64,000 nt of DNA from Symbiodinium natans (lineage: Eukaryota > Sar > Dinophyceae > Suessiales > Symbiodiniaceae): assembly GCA_905221605.1 (NCBI GenBank), contig CAJNDS010000002.1, positions 1,987,690 to 2,051,689 of the forward strand, in the 5' to 3' direction. Made by a program: the position numbers and the translations under genes. Below, in pieces: positions 44,422 through 55,859 of the stretch. The notes under the pieces were generated by a model, which was not told where the DNA came from, made no database searches, and saw nothing but the letters and a program-made list of their open reading frames with translations. Every line of letters starts with the position of its first letter. Within the stretch, counting starts at the first letter, position 1.

Positions 44422-44814
44422 GGATAAGAGGGGGCTCTGCCTAAAAATCGAGAAAAGATGTTTTTAACTTGGTTTGGTGTCCTAACCCCTGTTACAGTAT
44501 TAGTGTAGAGCCCTCTCTTCAGAGCGCGCAGCTTAAGGACCCATGCACACTCGTAAGGGTATCTGAGATGCCCGTGCAGCATGCCATCTTGAATTGTAAG
44601 CTGCAGACTTGTAAGGGTATCTGAGATGCCCGTGCAGCATGCCATCTTGAATTGTAAGCTGCATGTTGGGTCCCAAAAGCTTTTGGCTGTAGACTTGTAA
44701 TGCCGACTTGTAAAAACAGCCGAAGCACCTTTCGAAAGCTGTGCCTCTAGTCTTTTCTTTTGGTACAAGACTCTGCGCCCTCGCAGACAAAACGAAGGGA
44801 GCGTGCGAAGCCTT
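44422..44814 (+). repeat. Retroelement repeat B2, 3' end
   Basis: Second copy of the 393-bp repeat, offset exactly 518 bp from B1. Host CCCTAAA-like DNA resumes soon after 44815, marking the element end. No target-site duplication was seen. Confidence 0.95.
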
Positions 44815-45152
44815 AAACCCTTGTCGCTGGGCGTTTTCCTTGAACTGCCCGAGCCCTGTGCTCTAAACCATACGCCTATCATACGCCCCTTTAACCCGAA
44901 GCACTTTACTTCAGCAAACCTCTACCCTAAACCCTACACACGAAACCGACACGCAATACACGCACACAAACACACGAGCACACGAACGCACGCGAAGCCA
45001 CACGCGCGCACCCGAACGCACTCGAACGCACACGAACGCAGACGAACGCACGCGAACGCACACGCGCGCACGCGTGCGCGAAAGCACACGTGCGAACACG
45101 AACGCATGCGAACGCACACACAGACACACAGAGACACAGACACAGAGACCAG
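44815..45152 (+). other. Host intron 3' part with ACGAACGC minisatellite
   Basis: C-rich intron DNA is followed at about 44940-45140 by a minisatellite of ACGAACGCACGCGA-type units grading into CACAGA, which runs straight into the acceptor of the next exon. Confidence 0.85.
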
Positions 45153-45191
45153 GCGGCTGTGAAGAGCAAGGACCCCACGGCGTTGGTGCAG
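45153..45191 (+). CDS. 39-bp exon downstream of the retroelement
   Basis: Reads AAVKSKDPTALVQ between ACCAG|G and CAG|GC, phase 0, matching the exon at 36832. Confidence 0.65.
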
Positions 45192-45426
45192 GCAGGTGCT
45201 TTTCGGGCATTGTGGCCGGGTTGTCAGTTTAGAGGGTTCAGCTATTGGGGGGAAGGGCTTAGGGTGCAGATTTTAGTGTTTGGGTCGAGTGCGGAGGCTT
45301 GAGGCTGATGATTCGGGTTTGGGGTGCAGGGTTCAGCACTTCAAGGTTGGTATTGATGGAAGCCCCAAGTCACCAAGACCCTGAGCTGAAAACCACCCTA
45401 AGACCCTGATGCTCTAGTCTGCCCAG

Positions 45427-45474
45427 GCCATCATCCAGGCCAAGATGACAGGCGTGGACGACGACAAGATCCAG
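45427..45474 (+). CDS. 48-bp helical exon
   Basis: Reads AIIQAKMTGVDDDKIQ between CCCAG|G and CAG|GC, phase 0. Confidence 0.68.
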
Positions 45475-45819
45475 GCTTCTTGTGCCAGCATTTGGAGTGT
45501 TGGACTTAGTGCTTTTTTGGTTTTGGGTTTGGGATGGTTTGGGGTTTTTGTTTTTGCGAGTCCAGGGTTTGGGGGCTAGTTAGAGTTTGCGCTTACGTTC
45601 AGGGTTTAGATGGATTTAGGGTTTAGGTACAGCCCTTAAGTTTGAGGGCTAACGGCGTTGCATTTCGAACTTAAGTTTCTCCCGAAAAAAGCAGAGGGTT
45701 GCACCCTGAACCCTAGACTCCCTAGGCCCCCAAACCCTAATCCTAAACTGTCGATCCCAAAGCCCTCTAGCCGAAACCCTAAACCCAAAGCCTCTTAAAC
45801 CCAAATCGTGAAAGTGCAG

Positions 45820-45861
45820 GACGCAGAGGATCTCATGCACCAGCTCGTGGTTCCGTCGGAG
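45820..45861 (+). CDS. 42-bp exon
   Basis: Reads DAEDLMHQLVVPSE between TGCAG|G and a GA-type donor, phase 0. Confidence 0.62.
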
Positions 45862-46029
45862 GACCTTCACCCAAATCCGTAAACCCAAAGCCCGACACCC
45901 TAAACCGAAGTCCTCTAGGAACCGGAGGGGGGATTCCTTCAGGACCCCCCCTGATGGAGCATGGTGGAAACTCTATGTCATCCCAATCCCAAGGCCCTAG
46001 AGACCCCTGTAATCTACATGTCTGGCACT

Positions 46030-46390
46030 TGGAGCTCCGAGACTCGCGACAACAAGAACTCTTGCTAAGATACAAGAGGATACCATATACTAGAGTCGTA
46101 CCTAGTCGTGTTTCTTCTATCTTGCATTGTGCTCCTTTAGAACCGCGGGCTCGATGACCAGAGAACCAATTAATACTAAAGGGCATAGACGGGCGAATAA
46201 GAGAACATGGTACGCCCATATGATATAGTTGAAAATTCACGTGCACAAAGCCCCTATGGAATGGTAGGAAGATTTGGGACGTCGGTGAGCACAACAAAAA
46301 TACAAGACAGCAAAAATAAGTGAAGTGTAAACAACAAGTATGAAGAGCGAAAATATACTTCCGAAAATGAAAAGAACGAAAAAATATGAA
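46030..46390. other. AT-rich repeat-free island
   Basis: AT-rich unique DNA inside an intron, sharply different from its surroundings. A minus-strand open frame covers it but has no recognisable features. Possibly an inserted element remnant. Confidence 0.5.
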
Positions 46391-46465
46391 TGAACCCAAA
46401 AGCATTATCCGCTAACCTCCTGCACCCAAGACCCCTGAACCCCAAAACCTACGCCGCCCTTCCAG

Positions 46466-46534
46466 GAGCATGGGCGCTCCTTCTACGCGCCGGCACCGCA
46501 GAAGGCACAGGCCGAAGAGAAAGCGCCGGCGCAG
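46466..46534 (+). CDS. 69-bp Ala/Pro/Glu/Lys-rich exon
   Basis: Reads EHGRSFYAPAPQKAQAEEKA then PAQ, between TCCAG|G and a GA donor, phase 0. Low-complexity, probably disordered. Confidence 0.62.
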
Positions 46535-46959
46535 GACCCTTCTCTCCGGGTTCTAGGGTTAAGGGCTTTATGGGTTTGGGGATTGGGGTTCAGGGTTTAG
46601 GGTTTGGGGTTGAGGCTGAACGAGGGTTGAGGGTTTTGGGTTTAGGATTCAGGGTAAGGGGTTTGGGATTAGGGTTAAGGGTTACAAGCGTTGCGGTGGC
46701 TTAGGGGTTTGGGTTTTGTCAAGGTTAAGGACTGGGGATTGGCTTTCGGGTTTAGTGTTGAGGGTTTAGGGTTTGGCCCGAAGCCCCAGAACCAACACCC
46801 TAAACCCTTCTACTCTGGGCCCTTAAAGCCTAAACCCGAAGCCCTAAACCCTGAGCCCTCAGAGCCCAAGTCTCAAAATGCAAGAGCTTGTAAGCACCAA
46901 CCTTCGAAATATAAGGCCCGAAGCCTTATGTCCTAAACCCGAAGACGGAAACCCTTGAA

Positions 46960-47343
46960 GCCCAGAAAGAAGCCTAATATCTCTCTTACGCGAGTCCCAT
47001 TGCGACTGAACCTTCTTGAGCTCCTTCCAGCAAATACAAGGTTTCTGGTATTAGTCCTCTGCCAGCACAGCAAGACTTGTGTGCACCTGATATCGATGGG
47101 GCGGGGCGGGCTGCCAAGAGGTCCCTCCATGCTGAGGCTCGCCTGAAGGCATCTGTGAATTTGGTCACTCAGAGAAGAGGTTGACCTCCTGAACTCTTCG
47201 CAGGCCACATAGAGATCACGGGACCGGGCCATTACGGCATCTCTGAACCAGGCAGCGGACATCAGCACAGTCTGGTACCCATCATTCCTTTGGGCAGTGC
47301 GTTCGGCTGGGTGCTGCTCTTGGTGGGTAAAACTCCATACCAA
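46960..47343 (-). pseudogene. Minus-strand coding-like island
   Basis: A repeat-free patch in an intron reads on the minus strand MSAAWFRDAVMARSRDLYVA and then CEEFRRSTSSLSDQIHRCLQ. The composition is protein-like and opposite to the host gene. No family recognised; could be a processed gene fragment. Confidence 0.35.
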
Positions 47344-47648
47344 AAATCCTATGAAGTCTAAACCTTACACCCTGAATCTAAACCCCCAAACCTTAAACTC
47401 TACACTGCACTGAACCCTAAAGCCAAAACCTTAAACCCTAGACCTTAAACCCTAAATCCTAAGTTCTAACCCTAGTTCCACCCCAAACCCTGATCCTTGA
47501 AACCTAAACTCTACAGCCGATACCGCAAACCTTAAACCCACTACAAACCCTAAGTGCCTATCGCCTGAACCGTAAACCCCCACATCACACCCTAAACCTA
47601 AACCAGAAAGCCCTGAGCCTAAAAGCTCGACAGCGAAATCCTCCTCAG

Positions 47649-47688
47649 GAGGAGGCAGCAGCTCCCAAGAAGGCGCCGAAGAAGAAGA
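47649..47688 (+). CDS. 40-bp Ala/Lys-rich exon
   Basis: Reads EEAAAPKKAPKKK between CTCAG|G and a GC donor; one leftover base makes Thr with the next exon. Confidence 0.55.
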
Positions 47689-47946
47689 GCCTTCTCTGCC
47701 CCAGGGTTTTGGCTTTAGGGTTGAAGGTTCAGGGTTTTGGGGTTTGGGGTTTAGCGTTTGGGGTTTAGGTTTAAGGTGAAGGGTCTAGGCGGTCTAGGCG
47801 TTACCGTTACGGTTCGAGGCTCAGATTTTGGTTTCGGGCCCTCGGTTACTCGGTTCAGGGATGCGGGTTCGGAATTCAGGTAAACTTTCGGGGTCTGGGA
47901 CTTTGGGTTTGGCATGAATTCGCCGTCACTTTTCTGCTCCGGTCAC

Positions 47947-47988
47947 CCTTCCTTCCTTCCTTCCTTCCTTCCTTCCTTCCTTCCTTCC
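47947..47988. repeat. CCTT microsatellite
   Basis: About ten perfect CCTT units in a repeat-poor intron patch (47.9-48.2 kb). Confidence 0.97.
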
Positions 47989-48270
47989 CTGCGGCTGCTC
48001 CTCGAAGATTCTCTCTTCCCTCTCCTGCCCCTCCACTTTCAAAGTGCTTCTTGAATGCCAGGTGACGAACAGAGACACTGAAGACCCAGTGAAGCACGTC
48101 CAATTTATTCAATTCCGCACTAGTCACTAGGAAATCCTTCAACCTCTGTTGCTGGAACCCCTCTTGCGGCAGCGCCAACGCTTCAGTACCATCCATTGCA
48201 GACCCGAAACATTCAGCCCCAGCCCTCAACCCTTAACCCTCAGCCCCAAACCCTTAATCTTTCTCCAAAG

Positions 48271-48326
48271 CTGAGGAGCTGGGCCGGCTTGCTAAACACC
48301 GGGCCGAAGTACGCCGGGCGCAAGAG
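48271..48326 (+). CDS. Basic helical exon
   Basis: Reads EELGRLAKHRAEVRRAQE after CCAAAG. It joins the previous exon in phase. The donor is unresolved within a few bases. Confidence 0.55.
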
Positions 48327-48978
48327 GGACGAGGATAGGGGTCTAGAGGGTTAAGGGCTTCAGGGGTTATGTCAGGTTATGGTGGTTAAGGGTGTCCGGT
48401 GTAGGGTAAAGGTTTATGGGTGAAGGGTTGAGAGTTTAAAGGTTTAGGGGTTTGGGGCTAAGTGTCAGGGTGAAGGGTTGATGGTTTAGGGTTAAAGGTT
48501 TGGGGTCAAGAGGGTTTTGACCTTTAGGGGTCAGGGTTTAGGGTTTATAGGCAAGTCGCTCGCTGGTAAGAGCGCCTTAGTGCAGACATGCCCACCCGAG
48601 GCCACACAAAAACTATTCAAACCCATGCAAAACACATGATCCGCGGGCGCGTTTCAAGTTTGGGTTTTGGGGTTCAGTGTTCAGGGCTCTGAGGTCCAGG
48701 ATTTCGGTTCTAGTGTGTAGGCCTGACGCCCTGAATTTCAATTGCGAGACACCCACTAAGCTCTGAAGCCGACCTTATGCCAAAACCCAAACTCGAAGCG
48801 CAGCCATTCCCCAAACGTTAGACCCCAAAACTGCAAACTCCAAACCCGCCCTAAACCCAAACCCTTGAACCCTGACCTCAAACCCAAGCCATGAAACCCT
48901 ACCACCCCTTTCTGAAAAAAGACTCACAAGCCCCAGACCCTGCCCGCAAGCCCTCAATCCCAACCCCTGAACCTGAAG

Positions 48979-49047
48979 GACGAGGATGCGCCTCCCCCGC
49001 CTGAGCCTGAGCCGACGCCGACGCGCGCAGCCGCTCCGGAACCCGAG
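48979..49047 (+). CDS. 69-bp Pro/Glu-rich exon
   Basis: Reads DEDAPPPPEPEPTPTRAAAP then EPE, between TGAAG|G and GAG|GC, phase 0. Disordered linker. Confidence 0.62.
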
Positions 49048-49673
49048 GCCGCGGGGAGCGGGGGGGCGGAGTGTGGGGTTTAGGGTGATGAATTGAGTCC
49101 TCCGCGTTGAAGGAGGCTACTTGGCCTTTCGGAATTCCCATGGCAGGGTTTGATTACCTATTCCCCCACTCGAGGGGATCTGAGAGTCGATGATTCGGGG
49201 CTGCCTGAGGCTTTGAGGATGTCGGGTTTAGGGCCAAACTTAAGTCCCCAGGGCCAAAAAACCCTCAGCAATACTCTCCTACCTGAAGCTTGCTCGTCCA
49301 CCCGCCAACGTCTCAACAAAAAACCTCACCTCTTCACTCTAAACCCGTAACTCTAAACTCAAAACCCTCAAACTTTTTGATCCTTCGCCCTCAATCCTCG
49401 ACCCAGCAATCCCGACCTTTCCACCGCTGTAATCCACGTACCCTGACGCCTAAACCTCTAGTCCTCTAAATCCTAACCCGAATTCGTGTACCTACGCTCC
49501 TGACTTTGTGACTAAATTTCTTCAATCGCAGCCCGACTAGCGCCCACCCCTCCCACCCTTAACCCCACACCCTGTCGAGGATTGAGGCACGGGCGCAGGC
49601 TTTTTAGGATGTAGAAGTAAGCCCTAAGCACAAACCTAAACCCCAAACCCCCACCCATGGAAGTTTGCCCGAG

Positions 49674-49734
49674 GCGAAAGTCCCAGAGACCGGAAAGGGA
49701 AAGGACGGCAAAGGCAAAAAAGGCAAGGGCAAAG
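49674..49734 (+). CDS. 61-bp Gly/Lys-rich exon
   Basis: Reads AKVPETGKGKDGKGKKGKGK; the leftover G is completed by the next exon. A strongly basic, RNA-binding-like tail segment. Confidence 0.62.
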
Positions 49735-50156
49735 GCCGGGTAGGGTCAGGTTGCTATGGTTTGGGGGCTGCTTGGTTTCAAGGTGAGCTTAGGGCTTCAG
49801 GTCTTAAGTGGCAGGGTTAGAGTTTGGGGTAAAGGATGCTGCCCTAGGTTAAGGATGAGGGTTTATGTTTAGAGCTTCAAATTCCGTTTTTTTGGTTCAG
49901 GTCTAGACTCCCCAAACTGCCCCTTAAGAGGTAAGGAGCCAGGGACTTCGGATTCCGAAGCCTTAACCCTGAATACCTATGCCCCGAACTCCTCAACCCC
50001 AAGTGCCCGAGAAGTCGTACATCCCCAAAACCCCCAAACCCCAAAGGCAAAGACTTCTCTCAAATCCGAAAACCCTTCAACTAAAAACCTTCAAAACCCC
50101 AAACCCTGCACCCAAAACCCCAAACCCTAAATCCAAACCCTTTCTCCCTCTAGAAG

Positions 50157-50236
50157 GCAAAGAACCGGAGAAGCCGTACATTGTCGTGGGCGCCGATGGG
50201 GCGGGCATCGAGCTCACAGCGACTTGCCGCTCCGCG
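50157..50236 (+). CDS. Exon EKPYIVVGADGAG
   Basis: Reads KEPEKPYIVVGADGAGIELT after an AAG|G acceptor, in phase with 49674-49734. The donor is taken as GC at 50237. Confidence 0.5.
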
Positions 50237-51004
50237 GCATTAGGCTTTGGGGGCGTTAGGGTTTGGGGTTACGTGTTTGTGTCTAAGGGATACGCGAAAC
50301 CTTAAACCCTCAACACTACAATTTCAGCTTCGCCCTAAAGTTAGCGGCCTGCACCTTGACATTTCGACCTCACAAGGTCTAGACCGGTTTGGGGTTTAGG
50401 GTTTAAGGATTTAGGATTTCGGGTTTCAAGCATTTAGGTTTTAGAGCTTCGGAAGGTTCAAACGGACTGAGTGAAGTTATCAGCATCGACTCCTAAACCC
50501 TCAGCCCTTGTAGCCCTTTTGTCTTAAATCCAAACTCCCAAGCTCACGCAGTCCTAAACTTAAACCCAACCCCTGGACCCTGAACTTCATATCCCACACC
50601 TTCAGCCACGAACCCTAACTGCTGTTTTAAGCTCGACACCATACACACACCAACCAAAACATTCCCCAAAACGTCTAAAGAGATGCTGAACTGGAGGCTG
50701 GGGCATGCACGTGGACGAGGCTCGAATCGCTCCCCACCCTCCTTTGGACTCAAAGATGTGGTGGAGAGTCATGCAACCTTCAGATTAGGGGTTAAGGGTG
50801 CTTCGAGAGCCTGAACCTGACCTCAAGCCTCGATAATCCCTAGGGCCCACTTTCGACCTTGAACCCTAGGCCGTGTACCCCAAGCCCGAAGCCCTAAGCC
50901 ATAAACCCCAACCCAGAGCCCTGAACCCTAAACCCGCCACGAATCACAAAATCCACCGGAGAGGGAGAACCAATGGGGAGGGATGCCATACCATGCGCAA
51001 AGAG

Positions 51005-51065
51005 GTGGAGGAGAAGCCGGGCCAACCGCACCTCTCTGCCGGGTCGACGATCACAGCCATCGGCG
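51005..51065 (+). CDS. 61-bp exon
   Basis: Reads VEEKPGQPHLSAGSTITAIG between AGAG|G and GTGCTC. Its leftover G is completed by GT of the next exon. Confidence 0.58.
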
Positions 51066-51644
51066 GTGCTCTCCTCAGCGCGTGGGGTGGGGTAGGATAG
51101 AGTTTTGGGTTTACACCTTAAGGTTCGGTTCAGGGCTCAGGGTGCAGCATTTTGGGTTAAGGTTTCGGCTTTCGCTTGTTTCGGGCAGGTGGACAAGGTT
51201 TGGGGGAAGAGGGAGGGGCTCTTTCCCGGTAGACTCGAGCAATAGACCCTAATCCCTAAGCCCCACTGAAAACTCCCAAGATCTAAAGCCACATTTCGCA
51301 ACTTGCCCGTCACATTTGGGGGGTTGGGATCGAGGCTACGCCTGAACCAAACCCCCTAAAACCGTCCACTGGGTCTAGGTCCTGTTGGAAGGAGTGATGT
51401 TCTAGGAAGATGAGGACGTATGGGAGGAGGAACATGATCGTGAAGAGGGCGGAATGTGGGCTCACCTCGGGAATGTTGACCATGATGGGGACAAGATGGC
51501 GAAAACGCCGCACCTTTGCAGGCTTAAGCCTAAGACCCCAAACCCTAAAACCGTTTATCCCACCTAAGCAAAGAACCTTGAGTTAAACCCCAAGCCCCTT
51601 TAACCCCCTAAATAAATCCTGAAGCCCCTCTCACGCCCCAAAAG

Positions 51645-51709
51645 GTGTCAGTCTCCTCGGGCTGGCAGACGAGGATGCCGTTGTCGACGCCTTCGGAAAG
51701 AACTTCGAG
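51645..51709 (+). CDS. 65-bp exon
   Basis: Reads VSLLGLADEDAVVDAFGKNF and Glu between AAAAG|G and GAG|GC, in phase with both neighbours. Confidence 0.65.
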
Positions 51710-52595
51710 GCCCCGTTTGCCATGTCGGGTTTAGGGCTTGGGGGTCTTGGCTCAGGGCTTAAGGCTCAGGTTTGGGGTCTAGTAGCTTAGGGTTAACGAG
51801 TTTGGGAGTTGAGTTAAGGGTCTGGGGTCTATGCTTTCAGGGATGTAGCAGTTAAAGGATGTTAGGAGCTAAGCTTTTACAGTCGGGGCGATCCAATAGG
51901 CAGATCTTCTTCTGCTTTCTGGTCCTCTTTTGGCGAACTGGATGACCCCACCCAAGGCTTAAGGGTTATGGAATGTCTCAGTTAGGGTTGAACCTTGAAA
52001 ACCAACGGTAAAAGCATTGAGGGTTCAGGAGCCAGGGGTTAGGGCTTGAGGTTTCAACAGCAGCTATATCTGAATGCATTCGTGGTTAAGGGTTTAAAGT
52101 CTTAGGGTGCAGCTTTAGGGCTAAGGGTTCAGGGTTAAGTTCTAGGTGTTTGTGGTTTCGGGTTTTGGGGTTGAGGGTTTGGGTTTAGAGTTTAGAGTTA
52201 AGGAATTCAGGAGTGGAGTAAAGGCTTAAACCCTAAACCCTGGAAACCTAAGTCCCATACCTCTCAACCACGAACTCTGGATTCTAAACCCCAAATCCCC
52301 GAACCCTCAACCGCTAACCTCCAGCGCGATATGTTACATAGCATCTGAGCAGCCCTTTACTAAACCCAATCCGGAACCCAAGCTACTAGCTACGCCGATG
52401 ACCCTCACCCTCTAACCCTGCGTCCTGCAGTAAACCCTGCGCCTGGAAACCCGAATCCCTTCTTTTTCTCCCTTAAGCCTTAGACGCAAACCCTCAACAT
52501 GGAGATCCCATTTATTCCCTAAACCCTGATCTCTAAGTCCTGAACCCTAAAACCCCAAACCCCTCCTAAACCCCTACAACCCGGCCCTTCTGGAG

Positions 52596-52643
52596 GACGG
52601 GGCTCTGATCGAAGTTGACCCTGCAACCTTCGACACCCTCGAA
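52596..52643 (+). CDS. 48-bp exon
   Basis: Reads DGALIEVDPATFDTLE between TGGAG|G and a GC donor, phase 0. Confidence 0.62.
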
Positions 52644-52839
52644 GCTCGGACTTTCATAAGGTTTGGGCTTGTAGTTTGGGGTTTTGGTGTTTCGGGTTTA
52701 GGGTTTCGGGTTTCGATGGCCTCGATGCTCGGACTGGTAAGGTTTATGGATCGCGGAGCGAAATCATGCGAGAAGAAAATGCTGGTAGAAAGAACTGGCT
52801 GAGAGGTCACACGGTGCTGCTAGAACACCATGTCTCAAC

Positions 52840-53750
52840 ATCTATTGCACTTTGAATAATTCAACAGTATACAGAAACACGAAAACAACTAGTCTCCTTT
52901 CTTTTTTGTATTTTTCAATATTTTTAAAAGTAGTCAAGATTTAACTGTTTTCTGATAGCAACTCTCAAATTCCACATCAATCCTTGTTCATGCAACTAAT
53001 TCGCTCGAACGAAGCGAAGCAAAGTGCATGAAATCACCTTATGGCATGTCATCTCATCGCAATATACGATATGAAAATGTTTGCCCGCATGCCGTTCTAT
53101 GAAGAGCCTTGTTTTTGCACCGGGGACCCAGAGGCAGCATCGACCTGATCACCTTCTATAGCGATCGTCAGGCAGCACCGAATGCTCCCTATCAACAGGA
53201 ACTGCTTGTCGGCTAGTGGATACATATGTCAGTTAATGCATCTGAAGAGACGGAGACGGAGACAGAGAAGAGAAAGAGAAAGAGAGAGAGAGAGAGACAC
53301 AGAGAGACAGAGTGACAAAGAGAGACAGAGGGAGACACGGAGGGAGACACAGAGAGAGACACAGAGAGAGACACAGGGGACAACCCAACCACATTTTTTC
53401 CGGCAGACGCTCGAGCACCTCGCGATACAATCATTTCCTTGGTTCAAGAAGTGCCAATTATCAATTCAATAGTATTTGGTCGGCTAAATCCTGTGAGTCA
53501 TTTGTTTCATCCTTGTCCTTAAATACGGGTAAAAGTGCTATAAATGGCACTATCATGATAGCGTGGTACATGGCCCGTTTAAATAGTCTTATAGTGTAGA
53601 GTACAGGCCTCTGCAAAATAATGAAAATAACATTGAAGAAGAAAATATAAGCTTCTTGTTCCTTTCAGTCACTTTGTTTTTCTATTCTCGCTTTGTCCCC
53701 GACATGCCAGCGGAGATTTGCCTTATCTACGACAGCGTCAGTACTCAGTG
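52840..53750. other. AT-rich repeat-free island with GA/GACA microsatellite
   Basis: AT-rich DNA without telomere-like repeats, interrupted at 53255-53380 by GAGACAGA-type units. Open frames across the microsatellite are low-complexity. No gene identified. Confidence 0.6.
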
Positions 53751-53894
53751 AAGGGATGGCGGTACCCTAAGGGCGTAGGATTTAGGATTCGTGTCTAGGG
53801 TCTTGGATTTAGGAGTTAGGAGGCAAGGCTTTGGATTTAGGATTGAAGGTTCAGGATTTAGGATTTAGAGCTTAAGATTTGGGAGTTAGGGTTG

Positions 53895-54240
53895 TGGTTG
53901 CCCAGGTCCACAAACGCAAGGGCCCCCAAACCATCTATTCAGCGAAAACATCGCCTCTTTATGATGGGTCCAACCAAAATCCTGGGGTCCCCCAAATTGT
54001 TGGTATTCTCTACTAGGATTTAGGGTTGGAATTTTCGGATTTGGGGTTTCGGATACAGGATTTAGGATTTTCGGATTTAGCGCGTGGGATGTCGGATTCC
54101 GGGTGCCGAGGTCCACAAATACAGGGGTCCCCAGGACCATGTGGTATTTCCTACTAGGCTTTCGGATTGGGATTTAGGATTTAGGACTCCGTGTCCATGT
54201 CCAGAAAACGAGGATCCCCAGATTGATTTAATTTGGTACT
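53895..54240 (+). repeat. Degenerate 205-bp direct repeat, two copies
   Basis: AGGTCCACAAACGCAAGGGC and AGGTCCACAAATACAGGGGT mark units starting near 53905 and 54110. Each is followed at similar distance by a CTACTAGG-type string and GGATTTAGGATT variants. A weaker third match lies near 54195. Confidence 0.5.
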
Positions 54241-54451
54241 TAAGAATCGTACTTTCGTTATGCAATGAAGCTACCCTGGTCCGTAGCCTCAGCCATTTAA
54301 ATGTGGCCGTGACCAAAGAAAGAAGCATCGGCGCATGAGAAAAACAATTCCGTAACCCCAAATCATCTTTAACCCCCAAGCCTCTGACCTCTAAACCCCA
54401 AACCCTAAACCCCTAGAGTAAACTCTAACCCTTGAACCCGATTGAGCCAAG

Positions 54452-54496
54452 GAGCTGCCTGCGCAAGCGACGAGCTGGCCCGTGAGCTTCCAGGAG
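54452..54496 (+). CDS. 45-bp exon
   Basis: Reads ELPAQATSWPVSFQE between CCAAG|G and a GTGCAC donor, phase 0. Confidence 0.58.
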
Positions 54497-55363
54497 GTGC
54501 ACCGCAAGGGGTTCGGGTTTGCAGTGTAGGGGTCTGGGGTGTAGGGTTTTGGGGTTTGGGGTTTAGGGGTTGGGGTTTGGGTTTAGGGCTTGGGGCTTAG
54601 GGTTTTAAGCAGCTTAGGGTTTGGGGTTTTGAGCGTTACTGGCTTCGGATTCCAGACATGAATGTCATGCGGGGTCCAGCCTCGTATCTTCGCAACCGTA
54701 AGAAACAAAATGATCTTGTTGTTTGAAGCGTTCGTCTCAATATCATTTCATGAGTGGTCCCTCTGATTCTGCAAAAGGGGTAAAGGCTTGATGGGTGTTA
54801 GGATAAAGGGCGGAGGGTTAAGAGTTTGAGATAAAGGATTTAGGGTTGCAGGATCAAGGTTTACCTGTTCAGGGTTGGAGGAGTGAGAAGTTTGTGGCCT
54901 AGGGATTGGACTCAGGATAAGCGTTTCAGACTTTGGGTTTCGGGTTTAGGGCTTGGGGTACGGGTTAAGGTTTAGGGCTTGGGGTTTTAGTGAGAGATTA
55001 TCCTTTGGGGCCAAGCGACGCACAGGTTCAAAGGTGTTCGGTCCGGGTGATAGCCGACGGGTTGAAGATCCAGGGTTTAGGGTGTAGGGTGTTAGGTTTT
55101 AGTGGGTTTAGGGTTGAGGGCTGAGGTTTTTGGTATGAGGTTCCAACCTCCCAGCCTTGAACTCTAAAGCATAAGGCCCACCTAAACTTAATCCGAAATC
55201 TTCAAGCCTAATCCTGTAACCCTCAATCCCAACTCCTCAAATCTTAACCGTAACCTCAAATCCTAAATACTAAACCGCTAGTCCTCATCCTGAATGTGCC
55301 TGAAGCATGAGATCCTTGAACCTCAAGCCCAAAACCCTCAACCCGAAACCCAAACACAGCAAG

Positions 55364-55411
55364 GACTTGGAGATGCTCTCCGCAAAGTTCGCCATCGACA
55401 CTTTTTGGCCA
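55364..55411 (+). CDS. 48-bp exon
   Basis: Reads DLEMLSAKFAIDTFWP after GCAAG|G; the donor is GTCAAA, or GTAAGG ten bases later. Confidence 0.58.
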
Positions 55412-55859
55412 GTCAAAATTTGTAAGGGTTTCGGGTTTAGCGTTCAGGCTTAAGGGTTTAGGGTTTATTCGGTTCTTGTTTAGGGTTTCAGGTTCAGGGC
55501 TTGACTTGAATTTACGGGTTAAGGCCTTAGGTCAAGCGATGTCAAGCGCACACCTAGATTTCACAGATTTTTTGGCTTTACCCAAGGCCCGGAACCCCAT
55601 ACCCCAGCCCTTCAACCCTAACTAACCTTAAGCCCTGAACAGAGTCTATGGCACCGCCGCGGACTGATTGTTGATTTGGGAAATACGTGGGGTTGCTTCA
55701 CCACATACTGCTTGCGCAGTTTCAAGTCGCTGACAACGGCTCTGACAGGCTTCCATGAGACTTTTGGGGCCTGGGTGGGCGTAGCTGTTAGGGCAGAGGT
55801 CAGGGTCCGTTTTGGGATTGGGTAGGCTAAGTTTCCAAAATGCCAAAGCTAAAGCAGCT

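Larger units (their letters stand above)
37377..44814 (+). mobile_element. DIRS/Ngaro-like tyrosine-recombinase retroelement with a methyltransferase-like domain
   Basis: A 7.4-kb element with four open frames in the order zinc-knuckle ORF, Gag-like, Pol (RT, RNase H, C5-methyltransferase-like) and tyrosine recombinase, followed by repeats in a B1-A2-B2 layout typical of split-direct-repeat YR elements. All frames are open and the two 393-bp repeats look identical, so the insertion seems recent. It lies in a host intron, same strand as the gene. The 5' end is a spliced leader rather than an A1 repeat. Retroelements with cytosine methyltransferases are known from Symbiodinium; this belongs to or near that group by inference. 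Confidence 0.93.

Noticed and set aside
43904..44814. Long terminal repeats of an LTR retrovirus-like element
   Set aside because: Both copies lie at the 3' end with only 125 bp between them and none at the 5' end. With a tyrosine recombinase rather than a DDE integrase, a split-direct-repeat YR element fits better.
43774..44882. Two similar minus-strand open frames in the repeats
   Set aside because: They are mirror readings of the B1 and B2 repeats and do not resemble any protein.
44911..45210. Cys/Val/Arg-rich minus-strand frames
   Set aside because: Low-complexity translations of the ACGAACGC minisatellite.
49998..50050. Exon reading EKSYIPK as a duplicate of the EKPYIVV exon
   Set aside because: Surrounded by CCCCAAA-type repeat translation, without a clear donor. 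The similarity is short and may be chance.
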